Positions 24,767-31,288 of a stretch of DNA of 33,919 bases are shown here, in pieces. The notes beneath the pieces are model-generated. The model was given only the letters and a program-made list of their open reading frames with translations, was not told the DNA's origin and searched no databases. A program made the translations under genes and the position numbers. Numbering within the stretch: position 1 is the first letter of the stretch; every line of letters begins with the position of its first letter. Source of the stretch: a bacterium 1XD21-70 (GTDB lineage: Bacteria; Bacillota; Clostridia; Lachnospirales; Lachnospiraceae); NCBI GenBank assembly GCA_003669055.1, contig RAYB01000044.1, positions 1 to 33,919 on the forward strand, written 5' to 3'.

Positions 24767-24818
24767 TTGCCGAAACGGCGGTTTTATAATATAATAACTT
24801 TTATAAAATATTTTATAA
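24767..24818 (+). promoter_or_regulatory. ROK gene promoter and palindromic operator
   Basis: TTGCCG (24767-24772), a 17-nt spacer and TATAAT (24790-24795) form the promoter. An exact 18-bp palindrome, TTATAAAATATTTTATAA (24801-24818), lies at the expected transcription start and ends 12 nt before the coding start. NagC/XylR-type ROK repressors bind AT-rich palindromes, so autorepression is likely (inference). Confidence 0.65.
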
Positions 24819-24830
24819 AGGTGATGACTG

Positions 24831-25952
24831 ATGGGGAAAAGACAGCAGGAGGAGCGGAAAGAGACCAGGAGGGCAAACCAGGCGCGGATTGCGAGGCTGA
24901 TATCGGAAGCAGGAACCATATCCAAAAATGAACTTGCTGCCAGGCTGGGGCTTAGCATGCCAACGGTTTTGCAGCACGTTAAGGTACTGACAGAGGCCGG
25001 ATACATCACGGAGAGCGGCGAATACGGCTCCACAGGGGGCAGAAAGGCGAAGTGCCTGTCCGTGGTGGGGGATATGGGGTTTGCAGTCGGCATGGATATT
25101 ACGGAGAGTTATATTTCGTATGTACTTACAGACATGAGGAGGGAACTGGTGAGAAAGGCCAGGATCCGCGTCCCCTTTGCCAAGAGTTCACTCTACTATG
25201 AAGCGATGGGGAACTGGCTGCAGGTGTTTTTAGAGCAGGCGGGGATAGGCCAGGAGAAGATTTTGGGGGTGGGGATTTCCCTCCCGGGAGTTGTGGATCC
25301 GGATGAAAAGCTATTGCTGCAGTCCCACACGCTCCAGGCAGAAAATATGGGTTTTAAGAGGTTGGAAAGCCTGACCGGCTACCCCTGCGAGGTGGGCAGC
25401 GATGCCGGCGGGGCAGCTTACGCGGAACTGGCCGGGGAAAGCACGGATGCGGTTTACCTGTCCTTGAATGATACGGTGGGAGGAGCCATTTACCTGAACC
25501 AGGAGTTTTATACCGGGGAACAGGGGAAAGGAGCCAGGTTCGGCCATATGCGGATGGAAAAGAACGGGCGCCCTTGTTATTGTGGCAGCCGGGGATGCCT
25601 GGACGCATATTGTTCGGCCAAGGCACTGCGCGGGGAGGATAAGAGCCTGGATGTGTTTTTTGAGAAGGTACAGGCGCGGGAGGCAGGATACCGGAAACGG
25701 TTGGAGGAATATCTGGATACCCTGGCCGCCGCCGCCGTCCAGCTTCATGTCCTCTTTGGCTGTGATGTTGTGCTGGGGGGAGAGGCAGGCCGGTATCTGG
25801 GAGGGTACCGGAGGGAACTGGACCGCCTGGTGGCAGAGTATAGCTATTTGGATCCGGACACTTCATTTGTCCGTATTGGAAAGTGCCAGGCGGAGGCGTC
25901 GGCGTTCGGGATGGCAATCCGGGAGATAGACCGGTTCTTTGAGCGGCTATAA
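24831..25952 (+). CDS. ROK-family (NagC/XylR-like) transcriptional repressor
   Basis: The 373-residue protein has an N-terminal winged helix (TISKNELAARLGLSMPTVLQHVKVLTEAGYI), then the ROK sugar-kinase-like domain with the zinc-binding signature GHMRMEKNGRPCYCGSRGCLDAYC (cysteines in CYCGSRGC) and the conserved VVLGGEAG segment. Such proteins sense a sugar or sugar phosphate. No sugar transport or kinase gene stands next to it, so its targets beyond its own promoter are unknown. AAGGTGATG precedes ATG 24831. Confidence 0.88.
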   Translation: MGKRQQEERKETRRANQARIARLISEAGTISKNELAARLGLSMPTVLQHVKVLTEAGYITESGEYGSTGGRKAKCLSVVGDMGFAVGMDITESYISYVLTDMRRELVRKARIRVPFAKSSLYYEAMGNWLQVFLEQAGIGQEKILGVGISLPGVVDPDEKLLLQSHTLQAENMGFKRLESLTGYPCEVGSDAGGAAYAELAGESTDAVYLSLNDTVGGAIYLNQEFYTGEQGKGARFGHMRMEKNGRPCYCGSRGCLDAYCSAKALRGEDKSLDVFFEKVQAREAGYRKRLEEYLDTLAAAAVQLHVLFGCDVVLGGEAGRYLGGYRRELDRLVAEYSYLDPDTSFVRIGKCQAEASAFGMAIREIDRFFERL

Positions 25953-25972
25953 GGCAGGCGGGAAGCCTTCAA

Positions 25973-26028
25973 CTGTGAAATCTCTGTGAAATGGTAGTAA
26001 AGCGGGTCTTTATCTGTTAAAATACAGA
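25973..26028 (+). promoter_or_regulatory. Repeated boxes before the response regulator
   Basis: CTGTGAAAT is repeated exactly at 25973-25981 and 25984-25992, an 11-nt spacing that puts both on one face of the helix. A third, diverged copy (CTGTTAAAAT, 26014-26023) contains a possible -10 TAAAAT (26018-26023) and lies within a TCTGT/ACAGA inverted repeat (26013-26017 with 26024-26028). In-phase direct repeats are the usual binding sites of OmpR-type regulators, so autoregulation is plausible. The -35 element is poor, which would fit an activated promoter. Confidence 0.5.
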
Positions 26029-26072
26029 AAAGAAGGTTCACAGGAAGATTCGGATAGGAGATGGGAGCATTT

Positions 26073-26750
26073 ATGGAAGCATGCAAGGTTCTGGTAGTTG
26101 ATGATGAGGCGAGGATGCGCAAGCTGGTGCGGGATTTTTTGACCGTGAAAGGTTATCAGGTGCTGGAGGCAGAAGACGGGGAGCAGGCGGTCGAGATGTT
26201 TTTTGGGCAGAAGGATATCGCCCTTTTGATTTTGGACGTGATGATGCCAAAGATGGACGGGTGGGAGGTGTGCAAGTCGATCCGGCAGTACTCCCAGGTG
26301 CCGATTATCATGCTGACGGCACGGGGGGAGGAGCGCGATGAACTGCAGGGGTTTAAGCTGGGCGTGGACGAGTACATTTCCAAACCGTTCAGCCCGAAGA
26401 TCCTGGTTGCCCGGGTGGAGGCAATCCTGCGGAGGAGCCGGGGCAGCGCGGAGGATACCGCCGAGGCGGGGGGGATCCGGATTGACAAGGCAGCCCACCA
26501 GGTGACGATCGACGGGAAGGTGATTGACCTAAGCTATAAGGAATTTGAACTGCTTACGTATTTCATGGAAAACCAGGGGCTGGCTCTCTCACGGGAGAAG
26601 ATCCTTAATAATGTGTGGAATTATGATTATTTCGGAGATGCCAGGACGATTGACACCCATGTGAAAAAGCTGCGGAGCAAGATGGGGGAGAAGGGGGATT
26701 ACATCAAAACCATCTGGGGCATGGGGTACAAATTCGAGGTGAACGAATAA
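26073..26750 (+). CDS. OmpR/PhoB-family response regulator
   Basis: From ATG 26073 the protein has 225 residues. The receiver domain shows the acidic pair in VVDDEARMRK, the phosphorylated Asp in LLILDVMMPKMDG, the Thr in IIMLTARGE and the Lys in YISKPFSP; the C-terminal winged helix ends GMGYKFEVNE. ATG 26061 sits directly on the AGGAG sequence, so 26073 is preferred. In related loci the cognate kinase gene follows at once. Here the kinase starts 4,562 nt later, and the last 24 nt of this gene are repeated just before it (31289-31312), indicating that the operon was split by an insertion that rebuilt this gene's tail. Confidence 0.92.
   Translation: MEACKVLVVDDEARMRKLVRDFLTVKGYQVLEAEDGEQAVEMFFGQKDIALLILDVMMPKMDGWEVCKSIRQYSQVPIIMLTARGEERDELQGFKLGVDEYISKPFSPKILVARVEAILRRSRGSAEDTAEAGGIRIDKAAHQVTIDGKVIDLSYKEFELLTYFMENQGLALSREKILNNVWNYDYFGDARTIDTHVKKLRSKMGEKGDYIKTIWGMGYKFEVNE
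26727..26750 (+). repeat. Left copy of 24-bp direct repeat (putative attL)
   Basis: This stretch encodes the last seven residues and stop of the response regulator (YKFEVNE). It matches 31289-31312 at 20 of 24 positions, including the uninterrupted TACAAATT and GAGGTGA blocks. The differences lie mostly toward the stop codon, as expected if the distal part came from the inserted element. Confidence 0.7.
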
Positions 26751-26910
26751 AGGCGGTATGCGTTAAAGCCAGTATTTATGGGCGTTTCCGGGTTTTGAGG
26801 ATGCGCCGGGTGGGGGAGTTTCTACCAAAATACTACCAAATATATGGTTTTTTGGATTAAATTTTCTGTTATTTTCTATCATTTTTTACGAATTTCATAG
26901 CAGGTTTTTA

Positions 26911-26946
26911 CCGGGGCTGGTTGACATGGATTTCAACCAGCCCCGG
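26911..26946. other. Perfect 14-bp inverted repeat
   Basis: CCGGGGCTGGTTGA (26911-26924) is followed after 8 nt by its exact reverse complement (26933-26946). It is GC-rich in an AT-rich setting and lacks a T run on either side, so it is not a standard terminator. It lies near the left boundary of the inserted segment. Confidence 0.6.
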
Positions 26947-27014
26947 CTTGTCAAAGGGCATGGAAAGGCCTGCCATATCTGCTAAAATCCTTTACATTTT
27001 TTCCGTGAATTAGC

Positions 27015-27657
27015 ATGAATTATATTTTTATTAGCCCCAAATTAGGTGAGGTAATTGCTGAAAGCCGCATAAACACTGGGTTTCTTGACTCCGCATTAGG
27101 AAATTATGATATTTTGTATGAGCGTGTTACATGGATATGGAGGTGGGGAAAGGAGCAAGTGGAAATGCTGATTCATCTATGTACATTGCGGATGGAGAAA
27201 ATTTTTATTTTGGTTTAGGGGATATAAACAATGATGATATTCAGGAACTTTTGCTTTCTTATAGATATGGCGAAGAAGGACCTGTACAGATACATTTTCC
27301 ACCCTCATATGAATGCCTTATGAATGTTTGGGGCTTTGACAGTACAAACAATACATATATGGTTTCGCAAGGTTCTGTATGCATAGATGAACATCATTCT
27401 CTATAGTAAGTTCATTAGAGGGAGAGTGGGATTCTTCGGAGGATGGAAGTCCATATATAGTAACAGAAAATGGAACAACACGGGAAATCAATAAAGAAGA
27501 ATTTTGGACTATAGAAAATGATTGGAGCAACAGACATACAAGAATAAGTGCAAAAAGCGCAGACATTCATTTGGATATTGAGAATATAGAAAACACATTC
27601 CAAGTAAAAATTGACGTACAAAGTTCTGGTGAATGGCTTGTAACAGGTGCTGAATAA
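27015..27657 (+). pseudogene. Frameshifted gene for a secreted-type protein with an acidic DINNDD segment
   Basis: The coding trace moves through all three frames: from 27015 to about 27140 in frame 3 (MNYIFISPKLGEVIAESRIN), then 27131-27406 in frame 2 (FYFGLGDINNDDIQELLLSYRYG), then 27406-27657 in frame 1 (SSLEGEWDSSEDGSPYIVTE to the end GEWLVTGAE). Amino acid composition is coherent in each piece, so at least two frameshifts have broken one gene. GLGDINNDDIQELLL resembles FG-GAP/dockerin-like calcium-binding segments of surface proteins. No signal peptide is left at the 5' end. It is part of the inserted segment and supports its age. Confidence 0.65.
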
Positions 27658-27717
27658 ACCGTACAATAGTTATGATTTCCTGTATATGACAGAAAACACA
27701 GGGAAAATATGTAAAAA

Positions 27718-27744
27718 AGAGCCGCTTGCAAAACAGGCGGCTCT
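27718..27744. other. Hairpin over the antisense RNA promoter
   Basis: AGAGCCGC (27718-27725) pairs with GCGGCTCT (27737-27744), and the loop contains the -35 element of the promoter at 27726-27754. It could end upstream transcription coming from the broken gene, isolating the small RNA unit. Confidence 0.45.
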
Positions 27745-27754
27745 AGTGTATAAT
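27726..27754 (+). promoter_or_regulatory. Promoter of the putative antitoxin RNA
   Basis: TTGCAA (27726-27731), a 17-nt spacer and a perfect TATAAT (27749-27754) direct transcription toward the 3' end of the convergent toxin gene. No protein of any length follows it before the terminator, so the product is probably an RNA. Confidence 0.65.
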
Positions 27755-27760
27755 CTAATC

Positions 27761-27863
27761 AGAAAGGTTTATCGGACACGAGTTCCGATTTGCCCTCAGT
27801 AAAAATTTGCTAATAAGAAATAAGCATCCTCACTTTGGGCGGTAGGGATGCTTATTTCTTTTT
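27761..27863 (+). ncRNA. Putative type I antitoxin RNA
   Basis: About 100 nt would be transcribed from the promoter at 27726-27754 to the terminator at 27815-27860. It begins with a hairpin (ATCGGA 27771-27776 with TCCGAT 27784-27789) and then has GCCCTC at 27792-27797, which can pair with the GAGGGT Shine-Dalgarno region of the toxin mRNA (complement of 27940-27945). The 3' part is directly antisense to the end of the toxin transcript. This layout (convergent RNAs sharing a terminator and a second pairing region at the ribosome binding site) is that of fst/RNAII-type systems. The exact ends are estimates. Confidence 0.55.
27815..27860. terminator. Shared bidirectional terminator of toxin and antitoxin RNAs
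   Basis: A perfect 15-bp inverted repeat (27815-27829 with 27846-27860) covers the toxin's stop codon and last codons. It is followed by TTT on the plus strand, and by an AT-rich stretch with a T run on the minus strand, so it can serve both convergent transcripts. A related hairpin recurs at 28126-28157. Confidence 0.75.
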
Positions 27864-27932
27864 ATGATTGTCTATGTAAGACAGAGCCGCAAAGATAACA
27901 AGCAATAATGTCAAAACTTCCATCACGCTCAT
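27852..27932 (-). CDS. Small holin-like hydrophobic toxin of a type I toxin-antitoxin module
   Basis: This 26-residue gene starts at ATG 27932 on the minus strand, with AGAGGGTGG upstream. The peptide is MSVMEVLTLLLVIFAALSYI followed by DNHKKK: one membrane-spanning segment and a charged, lysine-rich tail, the form of Firmicutes holin-like/Fst/TxpA toxins, which depolarise the cell membrane when overproduced. It has its own promoter (28012-28040), an untranslated leader of about 70 nt, and a convergent antisense RNA gene that shares its terminator. It lies in the inserted segment, where such modules commonly stabilise mobile DNA. Confidence 0.7.
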   Translation of the reverse strand: MSVMEVLTLLLVIFAALSYIDNHKKK

Positions 27933-28011
27933 GGGCACCACCCTCTTTCGTAAGACTAGAGGGCATCTATCAGAAAACCGCATCCTGCTTCCTTTTCAAT
28001 TACACAATCCC

Positions 28012-28040
28012 ACTATAACACGAATACATATATTTCTCAA
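28012..28040 (-). promoter_or_regulatory. Toxin gene promoter
   Basis: On the minus strand TTGAGA (complement of 28035-28040), a 17-nt spacer and TATAGT (complement of 28012-28017) give a start near 28,005, about 70 nt before the toxin ATG. A related but altered copy of this sequence is seen near 29,220. Confidence 0.6.
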
Positions 28041-28101
28041 TTTAAAAATGGAGATACTGGCGTGCCGGTTCATACCGTAAAAAGGGATTTGCTTAAAGCA
28101 T
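28029..28101. repeat. Diverged repeat shared with 29219-29270
   Basis: ATATTTCTCAATT followed by AAAAAT, an A/G-rich stretch, a CGTGC block, TACC and TAAAGCAT occurs here and again, with small insertions and deletions, at 29219-29270. The first copy contains the toxin -35 element. The two copies flank the lipoprotein gene and suggest internal duplication within the inserted segment. Confidence 0.45.
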
Positions 28102-28125
28102 GATAAACGTTTCAGCATGGTAAAA

Positions 28126-28163
28126 AAGCATCCTCACTTTAGGCGGTCGGGATGCTTATTTCT
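28126..28163. terminator. Second copy of the toxin-module terminator, with decayed toxin end
   Basis: AAGCATCC (28126-28133) pairs with GGATGCTT (28150-28157), with the same loop-side sequence as the first copy (CTCACTTT, GGCGGT). On the minus strand it ends in a run of six T. Immediately beyond it, minus-strand codons ending KK-stop recall the toxin's lysine-rich end, but no intact toxin frame remains. This looks like a decayed duplicate of the module. Confidence 0.6.
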
Positions 28164-28372
28164 TTCTCTCTTTTCGGAATTGTGTACCCATTGAAAATCG
28201 GACTATAAATATGCATTTAGATTGTATAATAATGCGTTTTGGTGATTTTAATATTCTATGAATTTTAAATTGCGGGATTATTTGATAAGCCTATCAGCAA
28301 TCAGTCGGCAGGCTTATTTGACTGTCAGACGATGGGGAGTAGTCAGAAACAATTCCGACTATTTACCCTGCA

Positions 28373-28401
28373 TTGTAATATGCAGTAAAATATAGTATGA
28401 T
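28373..28401 (+). promoter_or_regulatory. Lipoprotein gene promoter
   Basis: TTGTAA (28373-28378), a 17-nt spacer and TATGAT (28396-28401) lie 28 nt before the coding start at 28430. Confidence 0.6.
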
Positions 28402-28429
28402 ATAAAATATATTTTTGAGGAGAATAGCC

Positions 28430-29203
28430 ATGAAAAAGAAATTATACCGTATTGTTTGTTTATGCAGTCTTGTTTCAATTGTGTTGTGTGCATGTGGAAA
28501 AAACACAAATTCAGAAGTAAATGTCACGCATATTTCCGATGGTCTTGAATCAGAATATGAGTGGAATTCTCCTGAAATAGATAAATTGCGTGAGAAATAC
28601 CCAGAATACTTTGAGCTTGGAACCTTCAAGGGGCTGGAGGTTTATGCTTGGCAGATGGCAGAGGATGACTATCGTTTTGGGCTGATGCAGGGAACCAACC
28701 GTCAGAAAACTTTGGAAGAGATAATGGCATTAAAAGGTGCTTCACCAGAGGAAATGGCATTGATTCTGTCTGCCTTTGACATAGACGACAGAGATATTTT
28801 TGTGATTCCATGGCAGAATCCCATTTCCAGCTATATGGTCACGGATGATATGGTGAAAGACCCGGAATACATAAGCAATTTACGAAATATGCTGGGACTG
28901 GACTTGGATGAAGAGCAGCTGCTCAAACAGGAAGAAGCTGATGCAATGTATGACAGAATCCCTATGGTAAGAGTGAATGGTAAATTATATTATGATACGG
29001 GGAAAGAAAGCACGATCGACTGGCGTTGTGGAAATATGGATGGAGAAATAACGTCAACTGTTGATGGAACTGAAATACCAACAGAAGATAATCAGTCTAA
29101 TTTTGGAAGTGGATTTGGTTATCAGTATGGAGCAGACGATACAATAGAGATTTATATGAATGAAAAGTGGTTTGTCTTTGAATACAGAGAAGAATCTGAA
29201 TGA
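28430..29203 (+). CDS. Lipoprotein of unknown function
   Basis: From ATG 28430 (GAGGAG at 28417-28422) the protein has 257 residues. It starts with a lipoprotein signal: MKKKLYRIVCLCSLVSIVLC, then the lipobox end CAC with the modified Cys near residue 22. Two parts can be seen: residues about 45-140 (YPEYFELGTFKGLEVYAWQM, GLMQGTNRQKTLEEIMALKG) and about 175-255 (MVRVNGKLYYDTGKEST, GNMDGEITSTVDGTEIP, TIEIYMNEKWFVFEY). Both look like modules I associate with Firmicutes lipoproteins of unknown role; no catalytic motif is evident. Codon use is AT-rich compared with genes outside the inserted segment. Confidence 0.75.
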   Translation: MKKKLYRIVCLCSLVSIVLCACGKNTNSEVNVTHISDGLESEYEWNSPEIDKLREKYPEYFELGTFKGLEVYAWQMAEDDYRFGLMQGTNRQKTLEEIMALKGASPEEMALILSAFDIDDRDIFVIPWQNPISSYMVTDDMVKDPEYISNLRNMLGLDLDEEQLLKQEEADAMYDRIPMVRVNGKLYYDTGKESTIDWRCGNMDGEITSTVDGTEIPTEDNQSNFGSGFGYQYGADDTIEIYMNEKWFVFEYREESE

Positions 29204-29218
29204 GAAAATAAATAATCG

Positions 29219-29270
29219 ATATTTCTCAATTAAAAATAAAGAAGCTAAAACGTGCGGGTACCCTAAAGCA
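29219..29270. repeat. Diverged repeat shared with 28029-28101
   Basis: This is the second copy of the segment described at 28029-28101, shortened and without a usable -10 element on the minus strand. It fills much of the gap between the lipoprotein and TetR genes. Confidence 0.4.
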
Positions 29271-29330
29271 TCAGCCTTTGAAAATATCAGGCCTATGGCA
29301 ATTCACTCTTGTATAATCCTATTTGATGTG

Positions 29331-29370
29331 CTAAAATAAAAATTAATTTTAAAATTTGTTTTTATTTTAG
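29331..29370. promoter_or_regulatory. Palindromic operator candidate before the TetR gene
   Basis: CTAAAATAAAAA (29331-29342) and its exact reverse complement (29359-29370) are separated by 16 nt and end 18 nt before the GTG start. Such a symmetric AT-rich site directly upstream fits an autoregulatory TetR operator. Part of it (29352-29369) recurs inverted at 30080-30097. Confidence 0.5.
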
Positions 29371-29388
29371 GGCGGTGGGGGTGACGTT

Positions 29389-30009
29389 GTGCCAAAGGTG
29401 GCTTATTCTGAGAAAGATAGAGAACGTATCAGGGATGCGCTTGTTTCAGTTGGGCTTGAACTAATGGCAAAGCAGGGAATACAGCATACAACCGTGGAAC
29501 AAATATATAAAAGGGTTGGTATATCACGAACTTTCTTTTATTCTTTTTTTCCAACAAAAGAAGATTTGATTGTTGAAACGCTATACCTGCAACAGCCTAA
29601 AATAATTGGGTATGTGAAAAAGCTAATGGCTGACCCTGCTTTGAGCTGGCGTGACGCTGTAAAACAATTTCTTTGCGCCTGTTGTTATGGAGAGAAAAAT
29701 GGAATTGCTGTTTTAACAATTGAAGAACAGCAACTCATTTTCAAGCGTCTGTCAAAGGAAAGCTATCACGTATTCCGCCAAAAGCAATTTCGTCTTTTTG
29801 GAGAAATTTTAGAAAACTTTGGGATAAAGGCAGACACGGCAAGGATCCATTTATTTACTAATTTAAGCCTGACAGCAATGATTGTACGCAGGGCGATCCC
29901 TGATACGCTTCCCTTGTTTATCCCTGAAGCCGCTGATGAAACGGTTGATTTTCAACTGGATGCGATTGTGGATGCCTTGGAGAAATTGAAAACAAGCCCC
30001 ATGCCATGA
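29389..30009 (+). CDS. TetR-family transcriptional regulator
   Basis: The 206-residue protein begins with the TetR helix-turn-helix: DRERIRDALVSVGLELMAKQ, then HTTVEQIYKRVGISRTFFYSFF and PTKEDLIVETLY. The C-terminal ligand domain (residues 60-200) is not recognisable beyond being helical. The start is GTG 29389, behind a GGTGGGGGTGA sequence. There is no intact transporter or enzyme gene beside it, so its original target was probably lost from the element. An 18-bp inverted repeat flanks the gene (29352-29369 and 30080-30097). Confidence 0.85.
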   Translation: MPKVAYSEKDRERIRDALVSVGLELMAKQGIQHTTVEQIYKRVGISRTFFYSFFPTKEDLIVETLYLQQPKIIGYVKKLMADPALSWRDAVKQFLCACCYGEKNGIAVLTIEEQQLIFKRLSKESYHVFRQKQFRLFGEILENFGIKADTARIHLFTNLSLTAMIVRRAIPDTLPLFIPEAADETVDFQLDAIVDALEKLKTSPMP

Positions 30010-30079
30010 GTGATAGGAATGGGAAAGTCCGTCAGAATATTATGTTTCGCTGTTATATTCAGGCGGATTTCCTTTCAGT

Positions 30080-30097
30080 TAAAATAAAAACAAATTT
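30080..30097. repeat. Right arm of an 18-bp inverted repeat bracketing the TetR gene
   Basis: TAAAATAAAAACAAATTT is the exact reverse complement of 29352-29369. After it comes a TTTAGGAGCGCTGGTGAC stretch similar to the TTTAGGGCGGTGGGGGTGAC leader of the TetR gene, so this may be a second, decayed regulator-binding leader. The interval 30010-30240 holds no gene I can support. Confidence 0.55.
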
Positions 30098-30241
30098 AAA
30101 TTTTTGCCCTTATTTAGGAGCGCTGGTGACTAAAGATGATACAGAGCCGGAAACGTTATACGAGATTGACGGAGGGGCTGTTTCTCTATGCCTTATCCGG
30201 ATTTCATATAAAGACATCTAAACATTTAGGAGGAAAAGACC

Positions 30242-30727
30242 ATGGGATTTTTTGGCAAATTATTTAAGGGACCCGAAATTGACATGGAAAAGAGCAGCGC
30301 AAACGCAAGGAAAATGCGCACTCTATTCAATCAGGTTGTAGAAGATGGGGACAATTATAGGCTGATTTTCGGATATACCGAGGATGTGAGCCGCTTCAAT
30401 TATGGGTTTGTTCACGGGAGCAAAACAAAAATCGGAAATTTAATAGTCGGTTGGAATGAGGACAGCCAGACGATTGTGGTTGTTCCCACAGTTCCCGATC
30501 TTTCCGGCTGTGGTGATCCGACTTACTACCGCCGTCCTGAAATTTTAAAAGCATATCGGAATAAGTACCCGACAGATGCCTTTATCATTTATCCGGACAA
30601 AAAGGGCTATATCGGCATCAATGCTTATGACTGGCTGGAAGATGAAAAACTGTATGTTTATGTGGCGCAGGATGATGAACTGGCGGCTTTTACCGACTTC
30701 TTTATGAACCGTTTTGCAAAAAAGTGA
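30242..30727 (+). CDS. Small soluble protein of unknown function
   Basis: The 161-residue protein starts MGFFGKLFKGPEIDMEKS and has no signal peptide or membrane segment. It is rich in aromatic and acidic residues, with VIVVPTVPDLSGCG-like and DPTYYRRPEILKAYRNKYP segments in the middle. I do not recognise the family. AGGAGG lies upstream of ATG 30242 (AGGAGGAAAAGACC), so it is probably translated. It lies in the inserted segment and is followed by a degraded coding trace. Confidence 0.7.
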   Translation: MGFFGKLFKGPEIDMEKSSANARKMRTLFNQVVEDGDNYRLIFGYTEDVSRFNYGFVHGSKTKIGNLIVGWNEDSQTIVVVPTVPDLSGCGDPTYYRRPEILKAYRNKYPTDAFIIYPDKKGYIGINAYDWLEDEKLYVYVAQDDELAAFTDFFMNRFAKK

Positions 30728-30737
30728 GGGGAAAGAT

Positions 30738-30956
30738 GCCTTTGGGCGCAGCTGGCAAGTGAACAAACCGCTGATGCGATAAAAAAGGCTTTTGAAAGAA
30801 ATTTTATGGGGCAACTGTTTGAGGAAGATGCTGGCATACTTGCGGCGGCTTTGAAAGTAACCATTTCAAAGCCGCCGCCTTCCATATTGTTTCCTACCCT
30901 CCAAAGACGATATGGAGGTACCTACCAGGAAAAGCATTGTTTGTGCGGCAGTATTT
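30738..30956 (+). pseudogene. Coding remnant after the unknown gene
   Basis: An open stretch without start codon reads LWAQLASEQTADAIKKAFER, continues FMGQLFEEDAGILAAALKV and runs to a stop at about 30956. The first part has protein-like composition and an amphipathic helix pattern; the last part overlaps the hairpin at 30842-30878 and is less convincing. It may be the 3' end of a lost gene or of a longer form of the gene before it. Confidence 0.3.
30842..30878 (+). terminator. Perfect 15-bp hairpin, probable terminator
   Basis: Arms 30842-30856 and 30864-30878 pair exactly around a 7-nt loop, followed by CTTCCATATTGTTT. It would end the transcript of the unknown gene at 30,242. Beyond it, 30,900-31,288 shows no supportable gene; a 52-codon frame at 30912-31070 lacks a ribosome binding site. 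Confidence 0.55.
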
Positions 30957-31288
30957 GAGGGTTTATTTGAACAGGCAATGAATTACCCCATAGGATATAA
31001 CATGGAGAATAAAAGCGAGGGCAGGCCGGGAGGTTTAAATAAGGCGTTGTCTAGACGGCAATTTCCTTAAATAAGCATTACGTAATGGATATTTCCTTGC
31101 ACTGCCGCGTTTATGTACATACATATACCAGCGTTAGCATATAGATGCAGAAAAAAGAAGAAATAAGGGAAACCGCGCCGGAAGAAACCTTATGGGAAAT
31201 TATGTAGATTATGTGAAATAGTGAAGAATAGGTGGAAATAATAGAAAATAAGTGATATAAAAGAATAGAAGTAAGAGTGAAAATGAAC

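Larger units (their letters stand above)
26751..31288. mobile_element. Remnant of an integrated element splitting the two-component operon
   Basis: The segment lies between the two copies of the 24-bp repeat. It is clearly more AT-rich than its surroundings and contains a broken gene, a toxin-antitoxin module, decayed repeat copies, a lipoprotein gene, a TetR gene and an unknown gene. No integrase is visible, so the element would be a deletion derivative. A TTATTTTCTAT-type sequence near the left end (26869-26884) recurs inverted near the right end (about 31235-31250), though AT-rich chance similarity cannot be excluded. An alternative is a rearrangement that left the 3' end of a lost second regulator before the kinase. 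Confidence 0.55.

Noticed and set aside
26911-26946. Rho-independent terminator of the response regulator
   Set aside because: The stem is strong but is followed by CTTGTCAAAG, not a T run, and lies 160 nt from the stop codon.
30006-30221. 71-codon frame overlapping the TetR stop codon
   Set aside because: There is no ribosome binding site, the composition is not protein-like, and it crosses the inverted repeat arm at 30080-30097.
30912-31070. 52-codon frame after the unknown gene
   Set aside because: No ribosome binding site precedes its ATG, and nothing in the peptide resembles a known domain; it may be chance.
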